Shown here in pieces: positions 43,456 to 52,026 of a stretch of 64,000 nucleotides of DNA. The translations under genes were made by a program, and so were the position numbers. Position 1 is the stretch's first letter, and the number at the start of each line of letters is the position of its first letter. The notes under the pieces were generated by a model. It did no database searches. It was not told the DNA's origin and worked only from the letters and a program-made list of their open reading frames with translations. The stretch is from Chitinophaga vietnamensis. GTDB taxonomy: Bacteria > Bacteroidota > Bacteroidia > Chitinophagales > Chitinophagaceae. Where the stretch lies: contig NZ_CABHMS010000001.1 in the NCBI RefSeq assembly GCF_902167635.1, positions 868,001 to 932,000 on the forward strand, written 5' to 3'.

Positions 43456-44028
43456 ATGCAAACCTCGCAGCTGTTCATCAAAAATATGGTTTGCCCCCGG
43501 TGCATGAAAGTGGTAAGATCCGTGCTGGAGGCGCAGGGGAAGGCAGTAACAGATATTCAACTGGGGAAAGCCGAAGTAGAAGGCACACTCACCGAAGATG
43601 AACTGCGCAACATTGGCGCCGCCTTGCAAGACGAAGGATTTTTGTTGATAGATGATAAGAAACAACAACTGGTTGCAGCGATCAAGAGTATTATTGTGCA
43701 AACGGTACACTACACCGATCTCGACGAAATGCGCGAGAACTTCTCTTCATTGCTAGCCGGAAAATTGCAAAAAGATTATCACTATCTCAGCAACCTTTTT
43801 TCCGAACAGGAGGGTACCACTATCGAACAATATATCATCCAGCAGAAGATAGAAAGAGTAAAAGAGCTGCTGGATTACAATGAGCTGAGCCTGAGTGAAA
43901 TTGCCTTCCAGCTGGGATACAGCAGCGTAGCGCATTTATCGGCCCAGTTCAAAAAAGTAACTGGCCTCACGCCGAGCCAGTTCAAGCAATTGAAAGATCC
44001 GAAGCGTATTCCGCTGGATAAATTATAA
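43456..44028 (+). CDS. HMA-like domain fused to AraC-type DNA-binding domain
   Basis: This 190-residue protein has an N-terminal HMA-like fold (residues 4-70) with Cys13 and Cys16 in NMVCPRCMKVV, in the place of the usual GMTCxxC, a linker, and an AraC/XylS helix-turn-helix domain (residues 85-185: SLSEIAFQLGYSSVAHLSAQFKK then TGLTPSQF). It has no signal peptide, so it would be cytoplasmic. The likely reading is a metal-sensing regulator of the cassette that it ends: metal on the two cysteines would alter DNA binding. That mechanism is inference. A terminator follows at 44056. Confidence 0.85.
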   Translation: MQTSQLFIKNMVCPRCMKVVRSVLEAQGKAVTDIQLGKAEVEGTLTEDELRNIGAALQDEGFLLIDDKKQQLVAAIKSIIVQTVHYTDLDEMRENFSSLLAGKLQKDYHYLSNLFSEQEGTTIEQYIIQQKIERVKELLDYNELSLSEIAFQLGYSSVAHLSAQFKKVTGLTPSQFKQLKDPKRIPLDKL

Positions 44029-44055
44029 AGACAGTTGTTTTAGTTTTAGTGATGG

Positions 44056-44087
44056 AAAGAGGTTGCCCACAGTGGTAACCTCTTTTT
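44056..44087 (+). terminator. Terminator of the metal cassette
   Basis: AAAGAGGTTGCC pairs with GGTAACCTCTTT (one G-T pair), loop CACAGT, followed by more T. It lies 27 bases after the regulator stop. Confidence 0.85.
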
Positions 44088-44101
44088 AAAAAACGGGAAA
44101 C

Positions 44102-44173
44102 ATGAAAAGAACATTGATCAGCATATTAAAATTCATACAATCACTATTCATGAAAAAAGACTGCTGCCGGTAG
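44102..44173 (+). CDS. Possible small peptide frame (23 codons)
   Basis: An open frame MKRTLISILKFIQ...KKDCCR begins just after the terminator. It is short, basic and ends in two Cys residues. I see no promoter or family resemblance, and it may be chance or a remnant. It is listed because it sits in the otherwise gene-free stretch 44029-44536, the rest of which is the nested palindrome at 44196-44440 and a small GCGGGC hairpin at 44441-44455. Confidence 0.2.
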   Translation: MKRTLISILKFIQSLFMKKDCCR

Positions 44174-44195
44174 TAGCGGAGGCGCGCTGCGCGCG

Positions 44196-44440
44196 ATAAA
44201 TTTGGCTCAGGATTTTATGATTGAAAGGATTACCAGGATTTTTTTTTGACTATAAGGATTAAAGGATTAGCGAAGATTAATGGGAAGATCAACGAGGTTC
44301 CAGCCCTTGAAGCGCTCAAAGCGCTTCAAGGGCTATCGTCGCAAATATCTTCCCATTAATCTTCGCTAATCCTTTAATCCTTATAGTCAAAAAAAAATCC
44401 TGGTAATCCTTTCAATCATAAAATCCTGAGCCAGATTTAT
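44196..44440. repeat. Nested palindrome, third copy
   Basis: Arms 44196-44289 and 44347-44440 pair over 94 bases with one mismatch. The core palindrome is at 44302-44316 and 44320-44334 with loop CAA. Beyond the arms lie GC-rich hairpins on each side, GCGCGC-CTG-type on the left (about 44181-44195) and GCGGGC-GAA-GCCCGC on the right (44441-44455), which themselves look like diverged complements. It precedes the L,D-transpeptidase gene. Confidence 0.9.
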
Positions 44441-44536
44441 GCGGGCGAAGCCCGCCCTCGTATTCCCGCTATTCTGCGAGAAAAAAAACTGCATGGTATT
44501 TGCAATTCGCTATCTTTACCTAGCGATTTACTGCAG

Positions 44537-46204
44537 ATGAAGAACAAAAAATTTATTATCAGTTTGTTATGCGGATCTGGAGTCTTGGTTTTATTAGCTT
44601 GTGGACATCATAAGAAAAGACCCGCCGCCCCAAAACAGAAAGAGATTGTAGCAAATGTGAGGCAACTGGATGAAGTGATCACTGACAACATCAAGGAACG
44701 CCTGACCTACATCAACGACAATGAAGGAGTGATGGAAGACAGTATTCATGCCTTCCGGCCCCAAGCCCTCCGCGATTTTTACCAGCAACACCAGCATGCA
44801 GGCCAATGGTCTGATCACGGCAAAGCCAAGCCGGCAGCGGATTCTATGTTGAGCTGGATCCGTCATGCCGAAGAGGCAGGGCTGATGCCCGCACAATATC
44901 ATGCCGCCGTGCTGTATGGCGCCTGGGACCACCTGGCCAATGACCCCGCTGCGAAAAATGATGCCGCCCTCTGGGCCAAAGTAGATGTGATGCTGACAGA
45001 CGCCTTCATGAAAATGGCGTCGGACCTGCATTACGGCGTTGGCCCTCGCGACAGTATCACCCTTCGCAAGGATTCTGCTTTTGCCGACAGCGAGCTGCTG
45101 GCCAAGCTGCAACAGGCTTTGCAAAGCAACCAGGTGAGCGAAGTGCTGGCGCCACTGGAACCTACCCATCCCGGCTACCTCGCGCTGAAAGAGGGTATCC
45201 GCACTTTCAAAGAAAAATACGATAATGCCCATTGGGACACGCTGCCGCTGAACTACACGGATACCGCGACTTTCCGCGGATTGCTCGCCAACAGGCTCGT
45301 ACAGGGCGGTTACCTCGATACCACCGGCCACCGGCCGGATTCCGCTGCTGTAAAGGCCGCCGTGAAAGCGTTCCAGAATGAGTTTAATATCTACCCGGAT
45401 GGCGTGGCCGGCAGAAGAACGGTGATTGCATTGAACAAAACGCCGCACGACTGGCTCGTACAAGCCGGCCTGAACATGGACCGCTGGCGCAAACTGCCCG
45501 ATTCCATGCCTTCACAATACATCCTGGTGAATGTACCCGGCTATATGCTTCGTGTAATGGACAGCGGCGAGGTAAGGCTCGAATCCCGCGTGATCGTGGG
45601 CGCGCCGCGAACCCGCACGCCGCTGCTCAATTCCTATATGACCAACTTCATCATGTTCCCTTACTGGCGCGTGCCGTACAGCATTGTGTTCAAAGAGATG
45701 CTACCGGCCATCAAACGCAATGTGGGATACCTCGCTTCCAAAAACCTGGAAGTGATCGATCATAACGGTAACACCGTTGATCCGTCGACGGTAGACTGGA
45801 ACAAGTTGAGCAAAGACCACTTCCCATATGTGTTACGGCAGATGGATGGTATTGATAACTCGCTGGGTATTATGAAATTTAATTTCAGGAACAAATACAG
45901 CGTATACCTGCATGATACCAATAACCGAGGGCTGTTCAAAAATTCCATGCGTGCGATGAGCCATGGTTGTGTGCGCGTACAGCAATGGGATAGTCTTGCA
46001 CAATACCTGGTACGTGCCGATACGGCGCGTGGCGACAGCATACGGGCCTGGATTGCGCGGGAGGAGAAGAAGCAGGTGGACCTGCCCAGGCATATCCCGA
46101 TCTATCTGCGTTATTTCACAGCAGAGGGGCGCAATGGCAAATTGATTTTCTTCGATGATATTTATGGAGAAGATAAGGTGTTGAAGAAAGAGATGAGATT
46201 TTAA
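44537..46204 (+). CDS. L,D-transpeptidase lipoprotein (YcbB-like)
   Basis: This 555-residue protein begins with a lipoprotein signal (VLVLLACGHH, lipid Cys about residue 22). It has a helical scaffold domain (residues 60-250), a peptidoglycan-binding repeat (AFQNEFNIYPDGVAGRRTVIALN) and a YkuD catalytic domain with RVPYSIVFKEMLP, the capping insert and the active-site SHGCVRV with Cys478. It would make 3-3 crosslinks in peptidoglycan or attach proteins to it. Members of this architecture are about 500-600 residues. TATCTTTA at 44511-44518 is a candidate -7 box. Confidence 0.92.
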   Translation: MKNKKFIISLLCGSGVLVLLACGHHKKRPAAPKQKEIVANVRQLDEVITDNIKERLTYINDNEGVMEDSIHAFRPQALRDFYQQHQHAGQWSDHGKAKPAADSMLSWIRHAEEAGLMPAQYHAAVLYGAWDHLANDPAAKNDAALWAKVDVMLTDAFMKMASDLHYGVGPRDSITLRKDSAFADSELLAKLQQALQSNQVSEVLAPLEPTHPGYLALKEGIRTFKEKYDNAHWDTLPLNYTDTATFRGLLANRLVQGGYLDTTGHRPDSAAVKAAVKAFQNEFNIYPDGVAGRRTVIALNKTPHDWLVQAGLNMDRWRKLPDSMPSQYILVNVPGYMLRVMDSGEVRLESRVIVGAPRTRTPLLNSYMTNFIMFPYWRVPYSIVFKEMLPAIKRNVGYLASKNLEVIDHNGNTVDPSTVDWNKLSKDHFPYVLRQMDGIDNSLGIMKFNFRNKYSVYLHDTNNRGLFKNSMRAMSHGCVRVQQWDSLAQYLVRADTARGDSIRAWIAREEKKQVDLPRHIPIYLRYFTAEGRNGKLIFFDDIYGEDKVLKKEMRF

Positions 46205-46245
46205 AAGAGAAGGTCCTGCAATTTGCAGGACCTTCTCTTTTTTTA
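46203..46245. terminator. Bidirectional terminator between the L,D-transpeptidase and isocitrate dehydrogenase genes
   Basis: An 18-pair perfect stem (46203-46220 and 46224-46241, loop ATT) flanked by A and T tracts. It starts within the stop codon of the L,D-transpeptidase gene and ends inside that of the convergent isocitrate dehydrogenase gene. Confidence 0.92.
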
Positions 46246-47475
46246 TTTCTTCAGTTTGGCTTTCAGGGCCGTGTCGAGTGCTTCGAGGAATTCTTCTGTG
46301 TACAGGTAATCTTTACCATGTTCCACTTTATTACCGTGGATACAAACTGCGAGGTCTTTGGTCATCTTGCCGCTTTCCACTGTTTCGATACACACTTGTT
46401 CGAGGGCGTGGCAGAAGTTGATCAGTTCCTGGTTGTTGTCCAGCTTACCACGGAATTCGAGGCCGCGGGTCCATGCGAAGATGGAAGCGATCGGGTTGGT
46501 GGAAGTAGGTTTACCGGCCTGGTGATCGCGGTAGTGGCGGGTTACAGTACCGTGTGCTGCTTCTGCTTCCATGGTTTTACCATCAGGAGTGATGAGGGTG
46601 GAAGTCATGAGGCCGAGAGAACCGAAACCTTGTGCAACGGTATCAGACTGTACGTCGCCATCATAGTTTTTACAAGCCCATACGAAGTTGCCGTGCCATT
46701 TCAGTGCGCTGGCTACCATGTCATCGATGAGGCGATGCTCGTAGGTGAGGCCGTGTTTTTCGAATTCAGCTTTGAATTCATTTTGATAGATGTCTTCGAA
46801 GATATCTTTGAAGCGGCCATCATATTTTTTCAGGATGGTGTTTTTGGTGCTGAGGTACAGCGGCCATTTTTTCATCAGCGCCTGGTTGAAACATGCGCGG
46901 GCGAAGCCTTTGATGGATTCGTCGGTATTGTACATGGCGAGTGCCACGCCATCGCCTTTGAAGTTGTATACTTCATGTTCGATCACTTCGCCGTTTTCGC
47001 CTTCAAATTTGATAGTGAGTTTACCTTTGCCTTTGGTCAGGAAATCGGTAGCGCGGTATTGGTCGCCGAAAGCATGACGGCCGATGCAGATGGGAGCTGT
47101 CCAGTTGGGTACGAGGCGGGGTACGTTCTTCATCACGATCGGCTCACGGAATACGGTACCATCGAGGATATTACGGATGGTGCCGTTCGGTGATTTCCAC
47201 ATTTGCTTCAGGTTAAATTCTTTTACACGTGCTTCGTCAGGTGTGATGGTAGCGCATTTGATACCTACGCCTACTTCTTTGATGGCATTGGCTGCATCTA
47301 TGGTTACCTGGTCGTTGGTAGCATCACGGTGCTCCATGCCCAGGTCATAATATTTAATTTCAACATCCAGGTATGGAAGAATCAGTTTGTCCTTAATGAA
47401 TTTCCAGATGATCCTTGTCATCTCATCACCATCCAGCTCTACCACCGGATTAGCAACTTTAATTTTTTCTGCCAT
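46243..47475 (-). CDS. icd: Isocitrate dehydrogenase, NADP-dependent, eukaryote-like type
   Basis: The 410-residue protein matches the animal/yeast cytosolic NADP-IDH subfamily: [19 protein letters not shown] at the start, [19 protein letters not shown] for substrate binding, and [10 protein letters not shown]-like [20 protein letters not shown] for metal and catalysis. It converts isocitrate to 2-oxoglutarate with NADPH. It is only distantly related to the bacterial-type enzyme encoded 405 bases upstream on the same strand, so two different enzymes for the same reaction lie in tandem. A terminator and a hairpin cluster separate the two genes. Confidence 0.95.
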   Translation of the reverse strand: MAEKIKVANPVVELDGDEMTRIIWKFIKDKLILPYLDVEIKYYDLGMEHRDATNDQVTIDAANAIKEVGVGIKCATITPDEARVKEFNLKQMWKSPNGTIRNILDGTVFREPIVMKNVPRLVPNWTAPICIGRHAFGDQYRATDFLTKGKGKLTIKFEGENGEVIEHEVYNFKGDGVALAMYNTDESIKGFARACFNQALMKKWPLYLSTKNTILKKYDGRFKDIFEDIYQNEFKAEFEKHGLTYEHRLIDDMVASALKWHGNFVWACKNYDGDVQSDTVAQGFGSLGLMTSTLITPDGKTMEAEAAHGTVTRHYRDHQAGKPTSTNPIASIFAWTRGLEFRGKLDNNQELINFCHALEQVCIETVESGKMTKDLAVCIHGNKVEHGKDYLYTEEFLEALDTALKAKLKK

Positions 47476-47590
47476 TTCGGGTTTTTTTAAAAATTAGTTT
47501 AAAACGAATCACAACAACTATTCAAGCAAGCCCTGTTAAGGGATAATCCCGAAAAATACAAATAGCTGGGATATTTACAAAAAAAATTGG

Positions 47591-47807
47591 GCTACCAATA
47601 TGCCGCCCCTACGGGGCGTATTGTTGGTGGACGCTATGATGTTACCAATATTGCGCCCCTACGGGGCTTGATGTTGGCAGATGTTGCATCGCCCCGTAGG
47701 GGCGCAATATTGGTAGCAATGTGGTATTGTTATTATTATACCGCCCCGTAGGGGCGGCATATTGGTAGCAATGCGGTGTTATAAAATTGTTACGCCCCAT
47801 AGGGGCG
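47591..47807. repeat. Cluster of five GC-rich hairpins (GCCCCTACGGGGC family)
   Basis: Five copies of a 13-17-base palindrome lie at 47604-47618, 47655-47667, 47690-47704, 47741-47757 and 47793-47807. The flanks show their orientation: copies 1 and 2 are preceded by TACCAATAT, copies 3 and 4 are followed by ATATTGGTA. Copy 4 with flank is the exact complement of copy 1, and copy 3 of copy 2, so the four form one larger inverted repeat. Copy 5 reads CGCCCCATAGGGGCG, with paired changes that keep the stem. The rest of the 404-base gap 47476-47879 holds the icd promoter region and a terminator. This resembles a REP/BIME cluster. Confidence 0.85.
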
Positions 47808-47821
47808 GCATTACTATAACA

Positions 47822-47856
47822 AAAAAAAAACCGCGACGCATTGCGTCGCGGTTTTT
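47822..47856. terminator. Terminator after the bacterial-type isocitrate dehydrogenase gene
   Basis: CCGCGACGC, loop ATT, GCGTCGCGG with A and T tracts on both sides. On the minus strand it follows the stop at 47880 by 23 bases. Confidence 0.9.
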
Positions 47857-47879
47857 AATATCATCAGCGTATAGCCTTA

Positions 47880-49151
47880 TCAGTGTTGCATTTGTTTGAT
47901 CACTTCGTCGGCAAACTCGCTTGTTTTAACGAGGGTGGCATCATCCATCAGGTTGTAGAAGTCGATGGTAACGCGTTTGCGTGCGATCGCTGTGCTGAGG
48001 CCATGAACAATGATCTCGGCAGCTTCTTTCCAGCCCATGTATTCCAGCATCATCACACCGCTCAGGATCACGGAAGAAGGGTTCATGGTGTTGGTGTTGG
48101 CAAAGCGCGGAGCGGTACCATGTGTTGCTTCAAATACGGCATGACCGGTTACGTAGTTGATGTTGGCGCCCGGTGCAATACCGATACCACCTACGGCAGC
48201 GGCCAGTGCATCGGAGATGTAGTCGCCGTTGAGGTTGAGGGTAGCTACTACGGAGTAGTCCTGTGGCGCCAGCAATATCTGTTGCAGGAAGTTATCGGCG
48301 ATCACATCTTTGATCAGGAGCTTACCTTCTGCCAGTGCGATCTTCAGCTCTTTGTTGGCGGCTTCTTCGCCTTGTTCTTTCTTGGTTTTTTCCCATTTCT
48401 CCCAGGTATATACCTGTGCGCCAAATTCTCTTTCAGCGAGCGCATAGCCCCAGTTTTTGAAGCCGCCTTCGGTGAACTTCATGATGTTGCCTTTATGCAC
48501 CAGCGTTACGGACGGACGTTTATGTTCCAGCGCGTAAGCGATAGCAGCGCGTACCAGCCTTTCTGTACCTTCGATAGAAACAGGTTTGATACCGAGGGAA
48601 GATGTTTCCGGGAAGCGGATCTTTTTCACGCCCATTTCATGTTGGAGGAAATGGAGCAGCTTTTCTGCTTCAGGCGTGCCTGTCATGTATTCGATGCCGG
48701 CATAGATATCTTCAGTATTTTCACGGAAGATCACCATGTCCACTTTTTCGGGATGTTTTACAGGAGAAGGCACTTTATTGAACCAGCGTACAGGTCTTAC
48801 ACAGGCATAGAGGTCCAGCTCCTGGCGCATGGCCACATTGAGGGAGCGGATACCGCCACCAACGGGAGTAGACAGCGGGCCTTTGATAGATACCAGGTAC
48901 TCTTTCAGTGCATCCAGTGTAGTTTTGGGCAACCATTCGCCGGTTTCCTGGAAGGCTTTTTCACCTGCCAATACTTCTTTCCATTCAATTTTCCTATCAT
49001 TGCCATAGGCTTTCGTCACAGCTGCGTCGAATACGCGCACACTGGCTCTCCAGATATCCGGACCAATGCCGTCGCCTTCTATAAATGGAATGATGGGGTG
49101 AGTAGGGACCTTCAGCAGGCCATTGTTCATCGATATTTTTTCTGCCGGCAT
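47880..49151 (-). CDS. icd: Isocitrate dehydrogenase, bacterial type
   Basis: This protein of 423 residues is of the E. coli-like IDH subfamily: [31 protein letters not shown] (with the Ser that is phosphorylated in E. coli), [12 protein letters not shown], and [15 protein letters not shown] in the coenzyme region. At the positions that fix NADP use in E. coli (Lys344, Tyr345) it has Arg and Phe, still basic plus aromatic, so NADP is more likely than NAD, whose enzymes have Asp there. It lies upstream of the second, eukaryote-like enzyme. A TACCTTTG box on the minus strand (49203-49196) is a likely -7 element. Confidence 0.94.
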   Translation of the reverse strand: MPAEKISMNNGLLKVPTHPIIPFIEGDGIGPDIWRASVRVFDAAVTKAYGNDRKIEWKEVLAGEKAFQETGEWLPKTTLDALKEYLVSIKGPLSTPVGGGIRSLNVAMRQELDLYACVRPVRWFNKVPSPVKHPEKVDMVIFRENTEDIYAGIEYMTGTPEAEKLLHFLQHEMGVKKIRFPETSSLGIKPVSIEGTERLVRAAIAYALEHKRPSVTLVHKGNIMKFTEGGFKNWGYALAEREFGAQVYTWEKWEKTKKEQGEEAANKELKIALAEGKLLIKDVIADNFLQQILLAPQDYSVVATLNLNGDYISDALAAAVGGIGIAPGANINYVTGHAVFEATHGTAPRFANTNTMNPSSVILSGVMMLEYMGWKEAAEIIVHGLSTAIARKRVTIDFYNLMDDATLVKTSEFADEVIKQMQH

Positions 49152-49319
49152 AAAACGGTTTCTTTATGCGTTACGTAATTGTTGTAATTCGGGTGCAAAG
49201 GTAAGGCATTCCAGTCGTTTTCCCCGCTCATTTTCGCAGTATATAAATCGTTGCTTATGTTAAGATTAATGTTATTTTGCATAGCTCTTTTTTGCAACAA
49301 CAATATCAATACCTGTAAG

Positions 49320-49925
49320 ATGACTCCACTCAGATACCTGGCGCTGGGCGACAGCTATACCATTGGCGAAAGTGTGGCCCCGGAAGAACGTTTCCCCGCA
49401 CAAACCGTACAGTTACTGCGACAACAAGGCCTGACCGTCAGCGATCCGCAGATCGTAGCCGTAACCGGCTGGACTACCGACGAATTACAGCAAGGTATCC
49501 GCGAAGCCGCTATCAACGGTACTTTCGATATGGTTACCCTGCTCATTGGCGTCAACAACCAATACCGTGGCCGCGATGTGGATAACTACCGCACGGAATT
49601 TGCGGCACTGCTGCATCAGGCCATCGCTTTTGCCGGCGGCCGTGCCGGCAGGGTAGTGGTGCTGTCGATCCCCGACTGGGGCGTAACGCCTTTCGCCGCA
49701 GACCGCGACCGTGCCGCCATCGCAAAGGAGATAAATGTGTACAATGTCGCCAATAAAGCCATCGCAGCGGATCTCGGCGTGCATTACCTCGATATCACAC
49801 CCTTCACCCGCGAAGCCGCCACAGATACGTCGCTCGTGGCCGCCGACGGTCTCCATCCATCAGGAAAGGATTATGCACGCTGGGCATCTGCGCTCTCTAA
49901 AATATTGGAAAAAATGTTCAAATGA
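49320..49925 (+). CDS. SGNH/GDSL hydrolase
   Basis: From the ATG at 49320 the protein has 201 residues and begins directly with block I, YLALGDSYTIGE; block III is LLIGVNNQYRG and block V is DGLHPSGKDY, giving the Ser-Asp-His catalytic set. SGNH enzymes are esterases or lipases of broad range. An earlier in-frame ATG (49257) would add a hydrophobic leader of 21 residues with two Cys, possibly a signal sequence; family members without a leader make the later start more likely. Confidence 0.85.
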   Translation: MTPLRYLALGDSYTIGESVAPEERFPAQTVQLLRQQGLTVSDPQIVAVTGWTTDELQQGIREAAINGTFDMVTLLIGVNNQYRGRDVDNYRTEFAALLHQAIAFAGGRAGRVVVLSIPDWGVTPFAADRDRAAIAKEINVYNVANKAIAADLGVHYLDITPFTREAATDTSLVAADGLHPSGKDYARWASALSKILEKMFK

Positions 49926-49986
49926 TATACGGCAGCAAGCCGTGATTTTTTTATTATTTTCAGTCTTTATAAAGAAAACCTGATCT

Positions 49987-50655
49987 ATGGAAAGCCATAT
50001 CGTAAAGGTACTGTCCGTAGTACCTGTCACTCATAATGTGAGACGGTTTAAAGTGGAGAAACCTGCCGGCTATACCTTCACCCCGGGACAAGCCACAGAA
50101 GTAGCGCTGCACAAACCCGGCTGGGAAGAGGAACGCCGCCCCTTTACATTCACCAGTCTTAACAGCTGGGACCATCTCGAATTTACCATCAAGATATATG
50201 ATGATCATCACAGCGTGACGCATGAGCTGGGACAGGTAAAGCCCGGCGACGAATTGATCCTGCACGATGTATGGGGCGCGATCCATTACAAAGGAGAAGG
50301 CGTGTTCATCGCCGGCGGCGCGGGCGTAACGCCTTTCATCGCCATCTTCCGTCAGCTCCATCAGGATGGCCTGCTGGGCAATAACCGGCTGATCTTCTCC
50401 AATAAAACTGCTGCTGATATTATCCTGAAAGATGAGTTTGAAGCCATGCTGGGCGATCACTTCATCAATACCCTCACCCAGGAAGTTGTTCCGGGCTATG
50501 ATCATCATGTGATTGATGAAGCATATTTAAAAGAGAAGATCAGTGATTTCCATCAGCATTTCTATATCTGCGGCCCCGACCCTATGGTGCAGCAGCTCCA
50601 CGGCATATTGGGCAAACTCACCGGCGAAGACTCGCTGGTGACCGTCGAAATATAA
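49987..50655 (+). CDS. Ferredoxin-reductase-like flavoprotein
   Basis: A 222-residue oxidoreductase with the FAD-binding RPFTFTS motif (RxxT/S type), the NAD(P)-binding GGAGVTPFIAIF and the C-terminal CGPDPMV. This is the minimal two-domain FNR module without an iron-sulfur domain, so it would pass electrons between NAD(P)H and a separate partner such as a flavodoxin, ferredoxin or desaturase. It starts 61 bases after the SGNH gene. The true partner is unknown. Confidence 0.88.
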   Translation: MESHIVKVLSVVPVTHNVRRFKVEKPAGYTFTPGQATEVALHKPGWEEERRPFTFTSLNSWDHLEFTIKIYDDHHSVTHELGQVKPGDELILHDVWGAIHYKGEGVFIAGGAGVTPFIAIFRQLHQDGLLGNNRLIFSNKTAADIILKDEFEAMLGDHFINTLTQEVVPGYDHHVIDEAYLKEKISDFHQHFYICGPDPMVQQLHGILGKLTGEDSLVTVEI

Positions 50656-50747
50656 TCACAGCGCAGCCGGTGAAACTTCAGCCCGTCATTTTCACCGGTA
50701 ATTTCCTGCTTTTTACCGGTAAGAGAACTTTCTTGGCCTAATGCCCC

Positions 50748-50778
50748 TTGAATGGCATGCAGGGCGTGTCTACATTTG
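50748..50778 (+). promoter_or_regulatory. Bacteroidota-type promoter for the LiaF-like / LytSR operon
   Basis: TTG at 50748-50750, 20 bases, then TACATTTG at 50771-50778, an exact match to the consensus. The transcription start would be near 50784, about 15 bases before the ATG. Confidence 0.78.
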
Positions 50779-50797
50779 TATCATAAATTTTAAAACA

Positions 50798-51607
50798 ATG
50801 TCTGACAACGACGTAACAGTAAACAAAAGAAGAGGACGCGGCCTCGGTGGCGCCATCCTTGTTCTGATCGGTCTGGGCCTCCTGCTCCGGCAGCTGCCCC
50901 TCGATATCCCTGACTGGATGTTCTCCTGGCAAATGATCCTGATCGTAGTAGGTCTTTTCGTTGGTTATAAACATAATTTTAAAGGTGGCGGGTGGCTGAG
51001 CATGGTGCTCGTAGGCGGGGTTTTCCTCGTAGGTGATATATTTGACTGGCCCTATAACAGCGCACAATTCATCTGGCCGGTGGTGCTCATTATCATCGGT
51101 ATCGTGATCCTGCTCAAACGGGATACCTACTCCTGGAGCGATAGGTATAAGAAATGGGACAAGCACCAGAAATGGGACAAATACCGCGAACAGTACAGCC
51201 AGCAATTTAATCAGTCGCAAAGCTGGCCTATGCCAGATACACAGCCCGCATCAGATGCCAATGAAGATACGATCAACTACTCCGCGGTTTTCGGCAGCAT
51301 CAGCAAACAGGTGATGTCGAAAGATTTCAAAGGAGGCTCCGTATCTGCCATCTTTGGCGGTATCGACCTGAACTTTACACACTCTGATATTCAAGGCATC
51401 GCTATACTGGATGTTACCACCATGTTCGGTGGATGTGAACTGGTAGTACCCGCCAGCTGGACGATAAAAATGGAGATCACAACCATTATGGGCGGTGTGG
51501 AAGACAAGCGCCCTTCCCAACTCATGGGCGCCACTAATAAAGATAAAACGCTGGTAGTAAGAGGAAGCTGTGTATGCGGCGGCGTGGAAATCAAAAGCTA
51601 TTCCTGA
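50798..51607 (+). CDS. LiaF-like envelope-stress membrane protein
   Basis: The protein has 269 residues. Four membrane helices (residues 16-110) form the LiaF-type transmembrane unit, and after a Lys/Trp/Gln-rich linker the C-terminal domain (residues 150-269) has the beta-helix-like blocks SAIFGGIDLNF, ILDVTTMFGGCELVVPASW and TIMGGVEDKR of the LiaF C-terminal family (PF09922). In Firmicutes LiaF restrains a kinase-regulator pair that responds to cell-wall antibiotics. A LytS-type kinase and LytTR regulator follow downstream, so a similar role is likely; the details are inferred. Confidence 0.82.
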   Translation: MSDNDVTVNKRRGRGLGGAILVLIGLGLLLRQLPLDIPDWMFSWQMILIVVGLFVGYKHNFKGGGWLSMVLVGGVFLVGDIFDWPYNSAQFIWPVVLIIIGIVILLKRDTYSWSDRYKKWDKHQKWDKYREQYSQQFNQSQSWPMPDTQPASDANEDTINYSAVFGSISKQVMSKDFKGGSVSAIFGGIDLNFTHSDIQGIAILDVTTMFGGCELVVPASWTIKMEITTIMGGVEDKRPSQLMGATNKDKTLVVRGSCVCGGVEIKSYS

Positions 51608-51654
51608 ACATAGGTTTATCAACCCAAGTATTTCATCTATTAAAATCTTATTGT

Positions 51655-52008
51655 ATGCATTGGTTTGTTGCAAAAGTTGTTTACCAGATCATTTGCGGGA
51701 ATGGAAATCATACCCCGCAATTTGATGAACAGATCCGCCTGATCAGCGCCATCTCCAAAAAAGATGCACTGTCAAAGGCCCGTGAAATCGGATTACAGGA
51801 GCAATACGCTTTCAAGAATCAGCAACAGGAACTGGTACAGTGGAAATTCATCAACGTACCGGAAGTATATACGCTGGATCAGCTGACAGATGGCATGGAA
51901 CTGTATTCCCGCATTGAAGAACCCGGTGATCCGAATTCTTACATTGCCTGGTTGCAAATGAAATCCGCCCAGTTACAGGATCAACCATTGATCGAATTCA
52001 ACGTTTAA
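51655..52008 (+). CDS. DUF4288 domain protein
   Basis: This small cytoplasmic protein (117 residues from MHWFVAKVVYQI) shows the DUF4288 pattern: a first strand with FVAKVVYQIICG, the middle FDEQIRLISA with KDALSKAREIGLQEQ, and WKFINVPEVYTLDQLTDGMELYSR. The function is unknown. It lies 47 bases after the LiaF-like gene and 18 bases before the kinase gene, and I expect it to be a part of the same regulatory unit. Confidence 0.8.
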   Translation: MHWFVAKVVYQIICGNGNHTPQFDEQIRLISAISKKDALSKAREIGLQEQYAFKNQQQELVQWKFINVPEVYTLDQLTDGMELYSRIEEPGDPNSYIAWLQMKSAQLQDQPLIEFNV

Positions 52009-52026
52009 TATTTAAAAAGAAAGTCT

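Noticed and set aside
47591-47807. CRISPR array
   Set aside because: The repeated units are palindromes of 13-17 bases in both orientations with irregular spacing, not direct repeats with equal spacers.
47883-49178. A 431-codon plus-strand frame
   Set aside because: Antisense to the bacterial-type icd gene; no resemblance to a real protein.
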